Source: Akanthomyces muscarius (taxonomy: Eukaryota; Ascomycota; Sordariomycetes; Hypocreales; Cordycipitaceae). From it: a stretch of 64,000 nt of DNA. Shown here one piece after another: positions 11,567-23,535 of the stretch. Numbering within the stretch: the first letter of the stretch is position 1; each line of letters begins with the position of its first letter. Below the pieces are notes generated by a model that saw only the letters and a list, made by a program, of their open reading frames with translations, was not told the origin of the DNA and ran no database searches. Where the stretch lies: contig NC_079244.1 in NCBI RefSeq assembly GCF_028009165.1, positions 62,001 through 126,000 on the forward strand, given 5' to 3'. Made by a program: the position numbers and the translations under genes.

Positions 11567-14033
11567 TCACGACTTTCGCAGAGCAGCCTTGAGAGCCTTG
11601 TCGAGCTGGAAGTCTTTGGCAGATTTTTCTGCAAGATTGAGGAGCTCCAACACCCACGCCGAATCTGGCCCCGTCAGCGGTGCCCAGACTTTCGTGCCCT
11701 CGACGGCCTCTGTTGCGACAAACTTGACGACCTTGTCCGCGAGCACGCCGAGGAAATCGATGAACCACTCGTCAAAGCGGCCTTCCATGTTCAGGTGGAT
11801 GTTGTTGGCGGCATAGTAGACTGCCTCGGCCAGGCTGAGCTCCTTCTTGATGTCCTGGATGATGATTAAGAGCAGCTTGACGACCGTTGGATTGTTCAGG
11901 TACTGAAGGCTGGCAGTCACCTTTGTTGCGGAGAGTCAGCCAGAATTTGGTTGGGGACTGTTGGCCATTGTATGATCTTACCTTGCGAATGTTTTTGATG
12001 TACCTTGAGGCGCTTGCTCGGTCCCTCGTGTCTTGACGGAGCTTTTTCATGGTGCCTGGTGCGACAAGATTCTTGACGTCTTCCTTCCACAACTACAGTC
12101 ACGAATTGTCAGCGTGTTTGATACCGTTCAAAAATGCAAAAATAATGTCTCACTTTGCTTTTCATATTGTTGAGACCTGACGCCGCAAGAGCAAAGACGT
12201 CGGTGTTGGTGTAGCTCCCGAGACCATTCATGAGATGATCCATGCGAGTGCTGACTTTCGTCTTCATCTTGAAAACGGTCGGACGATCCGTAACCTGTTC
12301 TTGCATGATTGTCGTCCAGAAGACCGGATCCAGCGGTGCAAAGTCGGAATCGGCGCCTGACGCGAGCTCTCCAGTCAAGGTCGACTCGATCAAGCTGCGA
12401 ACGGACTGGCGTTCCACAATGTGCTCGCCTGTCACAGAGAAGCAAAGGAGATTGTCAGCATTTGTTTCTACGATATTTGGATCTAGGATTATCATCCCGC
12501 CGTGAGACTTACTGTCAAATCCCGTATTGGTAATTATGTTCACCGTGATTGTGCCGAAATCCTTACACGCCTGGCTGATGAAGTCGATCGCGCGGCTGAA
12601 AACTGAGTCGCCAGATTTCCCTTCGCCAGATGAAGGAAACTAAACATCTGTCAGAAAACCGTTGAAAAGTTTTACAACCGGCACGGTCTGAATAAAGGAC
12701 TTACATCTATGTTCTTGTATGCACCGCTCACGTAGTCGCCAACCCATGGCGAAAAGACTTTCCAATCATAAGATATTACGTCGCGCGAAGATATATCCGA
12801 GTAGTGATCATCATCATCGTCGTCGTACAAGCCCATCAGGAACGCATACTCGTCATCAACTTCCGATGCGTTGCGGCCCACCAGCAGGCTGTACACGCCG
12901 CGGCCGGCCAGCCCCTCGTCGTCGTCACGGGGGCAGATGTTGTTGGAGCAGCACGGCTTCCGCCCGCACTCGCACGTCTCGTCGACCTCGCCGCCCAGGC
13001 GGGAGTTATAAAAGGTCATGGCGCAGAGCAGGCGGCCTGGGAACACGTCCAGGCCGACGCTGATGGCGGAACCGTCCTTTTGCGCAAACACGGCGAGGTT
13101 GGCTGCCGTGAGGTGCTTGAACTGGAGCGTCACGCGCGAATCCCAGACCTTGCGCGTGGCAGCAGTCGTGGAGCTGTACATGATCCTCTGGAGGCTCTTG
13201 ATGATGATCGTCTGCGCGCGGCCGAGCTTGCTGTCGGCGTCGCTCGAGCACTTGGCGTCAGGCAGAAACTGGCTCAGCATGTAATCAAACTCCTGGTCAT
13301 TGCTATTCATGCGCTTTTCTCTGGTTTGGTAGCCGTTCTCGCAGCACATAGCACGAGCACCGCTGCTGCATCCCCCGCCCTTTGTCTCGAGACTGACAGC
13401 GTACTTGTTGTTGGGGCAGCCTCCGAGGCACTGGCCATCGGGAAGAGATCCGGGGAATTCACCGGCGTGCTCGTACCACTCGCAGTTGCCCCACTGGAAA
13501 TCCCGCTGATTATCGCAGCAGTACTTGCGCTTCTGCTTCCCGCTGCAGTCCGATCCGCCACTGCCCGAGTGAGAACTGAAGAGCTCAGTCCAGCCGTCTT
13601 TACAGCTGCCGCTGTCGCATTTTGGCCAGTCCTGGCTCCAAGCGCACGTATTCCACAGCCTCATAGGATCAAAAGCCACGCTGCACGAGGCAGCTTGATA
13701 GCCAGATCAACAGTGGGCGGAAGTTGAACCAATCTCAATGTCATTGATGGGGAGCGGGCTAGCTTTGCATTTGCCATTGTGGTGGTTATACCAACCACAA
13801 TCGGGTAGATTCTTGTCGGGAGGGCAGCACAGTTGGCGCTTACCATGACCCATGCAGGATTGTAGGCTGATCATAAACTCGTTCTCGTCGCTCCGGTGCA
13901 CTGGGACTGGGCATGGACCATGCAAGACTTTGTCATCGAAAGCTGCAACACAGGTCTGATGGTCATCGGCGGTGTAAGCGTTGCATCCCGAATGCCCCCA
14001 TTTGGACTTGGGCCCAACACTGACATCTTTCTC
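11567..14033 (-). pseudogene. 3' part of a subgroup-C killer-toxin-like chitinase gene
   Basis: Five exons can be spliced (14033-12705, 12639-12513, 12428-12154, 12092-11982, 11920-11567). All introns are GT-AG and 61-84 bp, and the exons stay in frame for 732 codons. The product is the long cysteine-rich region that follows the GH18 catalytic domain in subgroup-C chitinases: repeated CC, CxW and GC motifs around 13.0-14.0 kb, then a helical C-terminus. The GH18 domain, LysM/chitin-binding modules and signal peptide are absent. Upstream of 14033 the frame hits TGA at 14036-14034, and the DNA there belongs to the oppositely oriented GH55 gene. An internal TGA at 13709-13707 also breaks the frame. 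A truncated, probably recent pseudogene. Confidence 0.75.
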
Positions 14034-14043
14034 TCACATCTAG

Positions 14044-17000
14044 GCTGGAGGTTCTGTCCAGAAGCCTGATGATCAGGGTGTGGGCTCCCTCGTGCTTGTC
14101 GACGCCATCATCGCCAACACCAAGAACGGCATCGTCACCACCCTCAAGTCGGACCACGCAACCTCGTTCCTGCTGCAAAACGTGGGCTTCTTCAACGTTG
14201 AGACCGCAGTCCAGGACAGGGCTGGCGGCCAGGTTCTCGTGGCCGGCGGCAATCAAGTCGTCCTGGACAGCTGGGGCTTTGGGCTCCTGAGCAACGCGGC
14301 CGGCGAGCTGTCGACTTTTGTCAATGGCGACGCCATCCCCGCTATGAACCGCCCCAAGGAGTTCCTGGGCAAGAGCTATGACAGCATGAAGCCCAACCTG
14401 TTTACCCGCAGGCGGCCCAAGTACTACGACGAGCCGCGAAGCAACATCATGAATGTGCGCACGCTGGGAGCTAAAGGCGACGGCAGCACGGACGATACAG
14501 CGGTTCTCAACTCCGTCCTCGAGGGCGCGGCCAATACTTCTTCTATCGTCTTCATTCCGCATGGTGTCTACATTGTCACGGATACTCTTCGCGTACCCCT
14601 TGGCTCTCGCATCATTGGTCAAGCTTGGTCCCAGATTATGGGCAAAGGCAAGACCTTCAGCGATGAGATGAGCCCCAAGGCTGTGGTGCAGGTCGGAAGG
14701 CCTGGCGACAGAGATATCGTTGAGATTCAAGATCTCTTGTTCACCGTCAATGGTGCCACTGAAGGCGCTGTCATTGTCGAATGGAATGTCCAAGAATCTA
14801 CGCAGGGGTCCGCTGGTTTATGGGGTAAGACGCCCATCTTTATTTCATTCCAAGAATGAAAGGCGCTGACTTGTTTTTTACGTCTAGACTCTCATATTCG
14901 TGTCGGAGGTGCCGCTGGCTCCAATTTGCAGTACAGAGACTGCCCCAAGGGCTCCTCCTCCGCCATGAAGGACTGCAAGGCGGCCTCGGTCATGCTTCAC
15001 CTCAAGCCCAACTCGACTGCCTACATCGAAAACATGTGGGCGTGGGTGGCGGACCACGACCTGGACCGCATCGACCTCGGCCAGCTGGACATTTACACCG
15101 GCCGCGGCGTGCTTGTGGAGAGCCGGCTTGCATATTTCTGGGGCACGGCGTCGGAGCACGCGGTGCTGTACCAGTACCAGCTCTCCAACGCGGCCAACAT
15201 CCTCATGGGCATGATCCAGACCGAGTCGCCCTACTTCCAGCCGACACCCGCGGCGCCGTACCCTTTCAAGGCCGGTATATTCCCCAACGACCCGACGTTT
15301 GAGGACTGCGCAGGGCAGTCCGACAAGTGCGCCGTCTCGTGGGCGGCGCGCATCGTCGACTCGAGCTCCGTCTACATCCTCGGCGCCGGCCTCTACTCGT
15401 GGTTCCACAACTATGACCAGGCGTGCGTAGAGACAAACGACTGCCAGCTCCGCGGCGTCGAGGTTGAGGAGAGCTACGATGTATGGATCTACAACCTCTG
15501 CACCAAGGCGATTGTGGAGATGGTGTCGCCCAAGAACAGCGCGCCGACGCTGGCCAAGGACAACGTCAACGGCTTCCTCTCCTCGATCCTCGGCTGGCTG
15601 CAGGGGTCGCAGGACGTTTCCGGCCGGCGAAACTTCACCGGCTTTGCCGTGTATGAGCCTGATTTTGTAAAGAGGCTGGGCGTCTCGGACACTTGCGAGA
15701 CGGCTCTCAAAGAGCACGTGTACTGCCATGAGCAGGTGCAGGATTTCCGGTCTCTAGACTTTCGAGGATCTCTCAACAATGTCACCCTGACGGATCTTGT
15801 CTGCGCAGACGAATGTCGCAAGAGCTTGGAAAGTTGGACAGCAAATGTCAAGACTGCATGCGCTGATGTTATAATTGCCGATGGTGTGGCGTACGCCCCA
15901 GGCATGATTATGCTCTCTGGTATGAACGAGACTTGTCTTCGTGATGAGACAACCGGAGACTACTGCAATGGTGCGTGGCCAATTTTTGATTCAATTCTTT
16001 TCTTGGTCGTTTGCGGAGTTTGAATTTCGCGGCTAACAATTGTAAGATGTCATCGACGGCTTCACAGAGGTGGACAGCATAAATGGCATGCCCATCCAGG
16101 AGCTATGCTCCTACTGCAACGTCCAACGTCTTGCAGTCATGCAGGAGACCAAGTATTCCACCTTTGATGCGCATTTCAAGAGCGAGCTGGACTATGTCAA
16201 CAGCCACTGCCAGCTGAGCAAGAACACAACCGTCCCTGACCGCATCTACCCCGACACACCCGGGGACGATTCCTGCCATATGGGTGAATGGTATACTACC
16301 GAGGCCAAAATTACATGCGACGATATTTCTCTGCCGAGGAACATCTCTTCCGCATCCCTCTACCTCGCCAACCAGAACACACTCGCCACCTGCGGCACCA
16401 AGGACCCAATCCCCTCGGGCACCAAGCTCTGTATCCCGCCGTCCTGCTCGCACGTCTACCAGGTGGAGGGCAACTCGACCTGCTCCGACATTGAGATCAG
16501 GATCATCCCTTTCCCCGACATCCGCGTCGGCGACGTGAGGAAGTACAACCGCTGGGTGAATGTCGACTGTACAAACATGGACGCAGTCCGCGCCTCGTAC
16601 GGAAGCACAATCTGCCTCGGCCCGCTCTTTGGCGACGCCGAGATTGGCATCAACTTTGAGGGCAACGTCGTGCCCAAGTACAGCGACGGCTACAACAGCA
16701 AATTTGCTCCTTCTCCCGAGGGTGTCGCCGTGGCGGCGGGCACGACGCGCCACTGCGGCAACTGGCATGTTGCCGAGGAGGCCGACACCTGCGTCACCAT
16801 TTGCGTGGGCCAGAAGATTCCCGCGCAGCTTTTCCTCAAGGTGAACCCGTCGCTGGGCACGGATCACGGTGCCTGCTCCGAGCACCTCGAAGCCGGTAAG
16901 GCGTACTGTGTCGGGCCCAACTACGACTGGGAGGATCCCTGGAGCCCGATCGACCCCGACCCTGAGCCGACGACCACAAAGACCACCTCCACAGCAACCA

Positions 17001-17380
17001 GCACCTCCACGTTGCCAACGCACACGCCGTCGTTCCACGTCAGGGCCTGCTACCACAACGACTGCACCGGCGACGTGCACAACAACCTGGACATTGACGG
17101 CGACACCTGCATCAACACCGACTGCAAGGTGGCGTCGCTGGACGTCGCGGCGACGGGCCTATGCCCCGACGGCCAGGTCCAGATCAGCTACTGGGAGAAG
17201 CCCAACTGCTCGGGAGAGTGGTACGGCTACGGTTACGCCAGCAGGGGACAGTGCCGCGGGCTCTGGACCGACGGTCGGAAGCTCCAGTCGCTGCATCTGC
17301 GGTGCACGGCACCAATTACCGACTGTGTCAACCAGGGGTCCTGCACGTATGATCCGGAGCCAGCGCAGGGTCATTGTTAG
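14044..17380 (+). pseudogene. 5'-truncated GH55-like beta-1,3-glucanase with C-terminal LysM modules
   Basis: Three exons (14044-14824, 14888-15970, 16047-17380) read through 1066 codons without a stop. The first 600 or so residues are of the pectate-lyase-3 superhelix type found in GH55 exo-beta-1,3-glucanases: the end of one domain (VDAIIANTKNGIVTTL), then a second one starting at the NVRTLGAKGDGSTDDT motif. The third exon carries about three LysM-like units (for example YQVEGNSTCSDI and WHVAEEADTC), a Pro/Thr linker and a cysteine-rich C-terminus. The first exon begins exactly at a splice acceptor (14041-14043), but the signal peptide and the first half of domain one are missing; 3' of the junction that DNA is chitinase antisense. 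Family members are secreted. Without a start it is probably non-functional, although the remaining frame is intact. Confidence 0.7.
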
Positions 17381-17469
17381 ATATTTCATTTAGTGGAGCT
17401 CTCGAAGTAGTTGGCAGGGGTTGAATACTTGTTGCCACCCACTGTATGAACCTGCCTTAAAGCCGACTC

Positions 17470-19785
17470 TTATACCTGGAACATCTGAGAAATGATACCT
17501 GGTTTCGCCCGGTCGCGTCTGGCTTGACATTCCTCCATGTTCTTAGCATCATTAGCCGCAATGATTTCCTCGCCAGTCTCTGGATGGTTCATAATAGACT
17601 CGTGGTGAGGGAAAATCTTGTTGAAACCCCAATAGAAGGTACCAGCAGCAATAAAAGAGTAAACATAACCGATATTGAAACTGTGGAAGTTGGCGTGTTA
17701 GTATGGCATCCCTCACCAAGTGAATGAAGTGCGACAGAAGAGAGACTTACAGATGTTGTCCATCCACTGACACGCCAGTGGTGCCATTGCCGGATCTCAC
17801 AATGTTGTCGATGAAGCCGGGCAGAGGGGGAATGCAGCCAATGAAGAACGCGACAACGGCGCGCCAGTTGCTTCCCCACGTAAAAGAGTAGCGATAGATT
17901 CCATGGAAGTTGTACATGTCAGGAACAGATACGTTTCCGCGTCGAACGACGAAGTAACTAGCACAAGAATTAGTGGATAGAAGCATGGGAAATGGGGCTT
18001 GTATGCTAGTTAGATGTATAGGGGCGTACTCAGTAATGAGAATGGACGTCATGGGGCCTAAGAAGATGGTGTAACCGTTGAGGAAAGCAATGAACTTTTC
18101 AGCCGATGCGAGAATTTTCCACTATAGTCACGATTAGCAAGATATCGCTAGGATTACAGGCCGAAGGACAATAAACAAGTTGGTCTTACAGGAACAAAAC
18201 CCCAGCTACCAAGTACAGCAGCAATCAGTTGACCACGGCGAATATTGATGTACCTAGGAGCAAACGACATAAGATCGTTGGCGGCACTGATGGAGTTGGC
18301 TGAGATGTTGATACCGAGAGTGACGATAATCAGACCAATAGCACCAAAGGCGGCGGCAGCGCGACCAGAGTGAGATCCAGATGACATCCACAAGTTGATG
18401 ATGTCGATGGGGTTCCAAAGAATATCACCATACGCCGTCTCGGCGGCTGCAGCAGTGAAGATACCGAGGAGGCCAACGATAGCTACCAAGCCAGATGGTT
18501 AGCAAATTTGATGGATCGATGTATGCTAAGAGTCTACGGCGGACAAGAGAGAATCCTACTGAAGATAAAAGGGATGACGAAAGCTTGGACGTTCTGGGCG
18601 CTGGGCTTGTTGGAATATCTGGAAAAGTCGGCAATGTTCAGACCTAGGGTGGCGTAGTTGCCCAAGACGCCGTTAAGGTCTGTTTTACACAGGAGAGTGT
18701 TAGCGGCCTTCAGAGGAAATCATGATAGGAACTGAGGCATCACCCACTGCCAAAGAAAGCCCAAGCCAAAGCTGCACCCTGCAACTTGGAGCTCTGAGTA
18801 ATAACAGTACTGTGGCTAATGGTACCACGAGCCTTGTGCAAGGTGTCGCCGAAAATACCCAAGAAAATGATGGGAGCGATGACGCTCTTGACGGCGAAGA
18901 AGTATTGGACCTTAGTGTAGGGGATACACAGAAAGGGAAGTTGAAGGAGGAAATAAAGCATAAAACCACACATTCCAGCTGTGGTGATGCCCTGATCAGC
19001 GGGGATGTGATTAGGGATTTTGGCAAAGCTAGGCCAAATGGCTGTGAGCAAGACGGTCATGCATTGGCCACCAGTTGTAGTTTGAACACTATGCCATCGA
19101 TTAGTCTCCTGAAACTTGTGAAATGGTCGACCGGAAAAATGAACCTACCCAAGCCAGACAATGGCGAGGACACAACGGGATAGAACGACAAAGTAACTGA
19201 AAAAGTAACCGAAAGGCATGCGCGCGAGAACGGGGAATGGAGTGTGAAGCTATATCCATGTAAGTTTCCTATGTGGATATAAGACAAAGGAGACCTACAG
19301 TAGCACCCATCCTACCATTAATGGTAATGACGAAACCCATGATGGTGTTACCAAGAACACAAGCACCGATGGCCATTCTCCAGCTAAGGCCGACAGCAAT
19401 CATGGAAGAAGCTGTTCGCGACAAACTGTTAGCACTAGTCCGGCGCTCTACACTAGCTCCACTGAGGAGGAAACCATTATGGCCGTGGGGAAGTTAAGTA
19501 CTGACCGACCTCCCAATTGGAGACAGCCCAAGCGTCAGCCATCCAGTAGGCAACATAGGCACCCCAGCCCCAGGTACGCTTAGAGGGGGGCATGGGGTCG
19601 AAATCGGCGTTGGAGGCATTCTTGGTGGCGGCAAAGCTGCTTTCTTCCTGGCGAACCTCGAGATTGAAGTGACTGAAGCGTTGCCTGATCTCGGAGACTT
19701 CGCCTGCTCGGACAGGGTTGTAGGCGGGGGTGGGAGAAGAGCCATGCTTCTCCTTGTAAGGATAATGGTTATCGTCGGACGACAT
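17470..19785 (-). CDS. NCS1-family nucleobase/uracil-type permease
   Basis: Nine exons (19785-19506, 19411-19299, 19249-19149, 19088-18748, 18679-18560, 18482-18190, 18121-18030, 17957-17751, 17680-17470) give 585 residues, the normal size for fungal NCS1 carriers of the Fur/allantoin/thiamine group. The start follows from the hydrophilic cytosolic tail leading into DPMPPSKRTWGWGAYVAYW, the typical entry to membrane segment 1. Further signatures are NTIMGFVITINGRMGA, the GNYATLGLNIADFSRYS segment, GINISANSISAANDL and a terminal cytosolic tail. The protein should import a nucleobase or related compound across the plasma membrane by proton symport; the exact substrate cannot be read from sequence. 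The fourth exon uses a GTGGGT donor, needed to keep frame. It converges on the GH55 relic with 89 bp between the stop codons. Confidence 0.88.
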
Positions 19786-21539
19786 TTGGGGAAAATGACT
19801 TGGGTTAGGGTTGCTAGTCTATTGACTAAATCTGGACGGGAGATGGGAGGGAATGACAAAACAAGAGCTTGGGAGGGGTTGATGTGAGTGACGAAGGTGA
19901 TAAATATGTCTATGTGTCATGAAGAGCTACTTTGCGCTACGGATGGAGGCGTTGAAAGAAGAGGAAAGTGAAACGAATAGAGGAGATAGTGTAGGAGGAA
20001 AAGCATCCGACCAGATCGACCAGTGCTGCGTATTTCACCACCGAAGTCGCTCGCGTCGTGGAGGAATGTAAGGTACACCAACATAAACTGGCGCCTGTAG
20101 AGATAAGCAACATAGATAAGCAAGTTAGTGGATCATCCGAACCAGCGTACGATATCGCGTGGGCTGCAGTCTTCCCCCAAAGTGAGGCTAGGAACGAGCT
20201 AGTCGTGTAGTGGGTCGCCCTCCTGCCCAGCGGTTGATGATAAGGAAGCCCATAAACCCCACTCCAACTTCTCCGGTTTGTCTACTGGTAGAGCTAATAT
20301 CAGCTACACGCACAAATATTCTCGATATCTGGCATGTCTCGACAATGAAAATGATGCGCTTGGGTCTATGACAGTGATCGGGATGTGCATCTCAGGGACC
20401 AGATTGGTCTATTCATGATATGCCACTGGCGTTGTTAGCAGCCGGCCGTGATCAATCGAGGCTGGGGCTCTTGAATGGCAACGATGGCTGCATCGGCAAT
20501 CTGGTCGTCATTCGTCAGACTATTGTGTATTTGTCCTCGCTGATAAATCTTGGCTGAAAAATGCGTAGCGTGCTGCTTATCCCTGGCGTGATGGACCAAT
20601 CTGCAGATTTTACTAGACGATTCGTGAGGACCGCCGTAAGGTGCGCACGGAGTGATAGTCTCGGTCCATTCCCTGTGATGATGGGCATCTTTAGCACATA
20701 CAGCACAAACTTGCGGCTTCTTCTGTTCTTCTACTTTATTGCTAGTGGTATCTCCGCATTTATAGCATTATTCTAAGTGTGGGTAATGCCTTAATACCGT
20801 TATTGCTGAGACAACACCCACGCAGGAGTACCTGTCGTCCAGAAATCGTCAAGTTTTAGAGGCCCTATTGCGTTATACAAGTAACGAGCTGTAATCTTTC
20901 GATGTCACTCAGCCAAGGGAGTCCGTGCTCAGCCTTGTAACAGCTATTCCAATAATATATTTTATTGCCTGCTCAAGAAGCTCACTTTGAATGAGAGTCA
21001 GCTTATCATTAGAGCGTTTCCTAGACCTGCACTTACATCGCTTCCACCTAGCTTCCAAGGTGCAGATGATGCCCAGCGACTTTGAAGCAGGGGTTTCCAG
21101 TTCGGTGGTAGTTGTTGCCAACTGTCTCTCTGAAATGCAATAACGCTTGCTGGTGGAAGTCGAGGCTTGCGTCAAGCATACCCTTCGAAAATGTGACGTT
21201 TCCAAGGCTGTGCAGAACCCACCCAGTGCTAGGGGCAAAGATCAGTGACTATAAAAAAGAAGGTTATGTTTGCCGAAGGTTTTGCATACAACATAGATTG
21301 ACAATCGTTGGGCCCTAGCAACTCCTCCCGCTCCTGCTTCGCCGCAGTAAAACTGCGAGTGAAGAGAAATATTTGAGTACCTCACTCCACCGGCGTCTTT
21401 GAGTAGTCTGCACTTTCTCGGCCAAAGCATTATGGCTCAACCTGGGACTCTAGTATCACCGCCTTAAACTCGTTTTATTGTATAACTGAGTTCCTACGAC
21501 ATTCCGCGAATTCTATGTCAACTCTTGAGCTTGATCGAG
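19786..21539. other. 1.7-kb spacer upstream of the permease; no gene recognised
   Basis: The stretch contains the presumed promoter of the permease (19.8-20.2 kb) and otherwise only short ORFs without recognisable content. Confidence 0.4.
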
Positions 21540-22101
21540 TCACTCATCGACGAAAGCACAGGCTACGATATCTACAGCTCCCCCGAGTACAGAGTATCTC
21601 ACTAGCTTACCACGTAGATATGTTGCATCGATTTTAACACTACCTGCGCGAGAATGTTTACGACATTGAGCACCGGAGTCTATCGTGGCCCAAGTCCCCC
21701 GACACAACCAATTCCGACACCACTTGCACAAACCCTTTCGATCTCGACAGCGACAAGACATTGAGACGCATTCTTGTCAATTTCAAGGAGGTCCTAACTT
21801 AAACTGAGTACCTCATCGCGCGGTGCCAGAGCGGCATATCAATGTTCATGAGCAGGGCTTCCGTTGCCGAATCACAACGAGCCATCGCGCAGGCTTGGCC
21901 AGTCGATCTTCTTACCTGGTTTACTCCTTTATATATCCCACTCTCTTTCATGACATCATTTTTGTAATGAACATAGATAAATCTGGCTCTGGTACGTTGA
22001 AACTTGGTACATGGTTCGCAGTATCCGTGCCTTTAGTTGCATTCCTATACGCTGCAGCTATGCTAGCCAGACGGCTTAAAATCCAGAAACTAGTACTCTA
22101 G
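21540..22101 (+). pseudogene. Relic of a CorA-like Mg2+ transporter domain protein
   Basis: One plus-strand frame reads through TNPFDLDSDKTLRRILVNF, a TAA near 21797, ASVAESQRAIAQAWPVDL and LTWFTPLYIPLSFMTSF. It then shifts frame at about 21960 to MNIDKSGSGTLKLGTW and a hydrophobic VSVPLVAFLYAAAML segment ending at TAG 22099-22101. This order (coiled helix, first transmembrane segment, GMN-like loop, second transmembrane segment) is that of CorA-like proteins common in filamentous fungi. Further stops occur upstream (one near 21627). The Gly-Met-Asn loop itself is disrupted at the frameshift. Only the C-terminal third is visible and the copy is dead. Confidence 0.5.
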
Positions 22102-22369
22102 ATCGAGTAGGTAGGACAGAGGTTCCCACACTATATAGGCTAGAATTTGTTACTAGTTCTAGATATACTTTTCTAATATTCTACAAGTTCAAAATTGTTC
22201 TATTTGCTGTTTATATTTATTGATTAACTAACCATTTTAAGATGACTAATTATCAAGCCTATGTCATGCTTATTTACTTCTCCTTTATAGCTCAAAGGAT
22301 AATATCATATAGCTTGAGACTACCTTGCTCCTCTCGTGTTACTCCTTGATCGATTCCATCTCAGCCACA

Positions 22370-23535
22370 TCATGGAAGCTCCACAAGCTCGCTTCGGCCC
22401 GGTGTTCGTGTTGTAGATGCATTCGAGTACCGTCCGATTGTGGGCGAGGAAATGGCGCTGATGTCATGAACCGGTGCTGGGGATGGTTTGGGGCTCTCCA
22501 ACTCAGCGATTGGACCACCTACGCTCATCACCACCTCTCCCTGGCGTTCCTCTTTTTCGTCGTTCCCTCGCCTGTATTTACGCCAAAAAAAGAACAAAAT
22601 CGTCGCCAGGATCGCAACACCAGCGAAACCCCCCACCGTTCCGCCAGCTATAGCCCCAGTCGGTGTGCCCTTTGGCGCTGGTTCCGCCGATGCACTGGGG
22701 GTGGGTGAGTCGCTGCTAGCCTCCGCCCCGGTGCTGGAGGTTGTCGTGGTCGAACTAGTTGCACCTGAGCTGTCATCTGTCGATGAACCTTGGGTAGAGG
22801 TAGTCAAAGTAGTCGGAGTAGTCGAAACAATCGACGGTGTTACAGTCAGCGTTAGCGTAGTGTACTCAGTCGCCACACTTGTGGTCGCTTTCGCGTTTGA
22901 TGATGTTCCGGTGAACACAATCTGGAACGACTTAGCGGTGTCGTAGCCACTGTACGACGTGAGAACTGTTGTCGCAAAATCTGACTCTCCGCAGCCGTAC
23001 TGTACTAGCCCATGTGGGTAAGTATTGAGGTAGCAAACAGACGTGCCCCGACTTCAAAATAGATAGGTGTTAGCAATAATATCAGCCAGTATCTTGCGTC
23101 GACTAACCACGTATAGACATCGTTTCGATCAACACTCGGCTTTTTTGAATTGATATCGACGCATGAGGTGTAAAAAGCGCAGCCATCCGAGGTCATGGCG
23201 CAGCAGCCAACAACGCCTAGGTCAGTGTTCCAGACACAGGACGACTGCGTGGAGCACGAAGCCTGCAGGGACGCAACACCGGCAATCCTGCGCAAGTATA
23301 TAAGTCAAGCTGTTTGATAGAGATTCTCAGTCGCGCAATAGGCTTACCATCCACACACGCTGACAGGATAGGAGTCGCGACGACGAAACCTGTTCGTGAG
23401 TGCCGCCGCGGTTGTCCTCGGCTGGTCCACCTTTTCGTTGGTACCGACAAGTGGCGTGGCTGCAGGTCCAATCCATGGTAGGGCCGTAGTACTGGCAGCA
23501 AGCAGGCTGACCAAGAGACCCCGTAGCGAAGCCAT
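22370..23535 (-). CDS. Secreted/surface cysteine-rich single-pass membrane protein
   Basis: Three exons (23535-23348, 23287-23108, 23051-22370) encode 349 residues. The protein has a signal peptide (MASLRGLLVSLLAASTTALP), a cysteine-rich ectodomain (SCSTQSSCVWNT, GCCAMTSDGCAFYTSC, then YTC...SVCY and YGCGESDF), a long Ser/Thr stalk likely to be O-glycosylated, one transmembrane helix (about 22657-22583), a basic stop-transfer RKYRR and a cytosolic tail. This layout recalls WSC/Mid2-like wall sensors, but the cysteine pattern belongs to a separate ascomycete family without assigned function that I know only by appearance. The intron borders preserve frame. Likely at the cell surface; role in wall or environmental sensing is inference. 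Confidence 0.75.

Noticed and set aside
12804..13727. Long plus-strand ORF of 307 codons
   Set aside because: It lies entirely antisense to the cysteine-rich chitinase exon, and its Ala/Val/Leu/Arg-rich composition is that of a shadow frame.
16103..17080. Minus-strand ORF of 325 codons
   Set aside because: Antisense to the LysM exon of the GH55 relic; Val/Gly/Arg-rich shadow.
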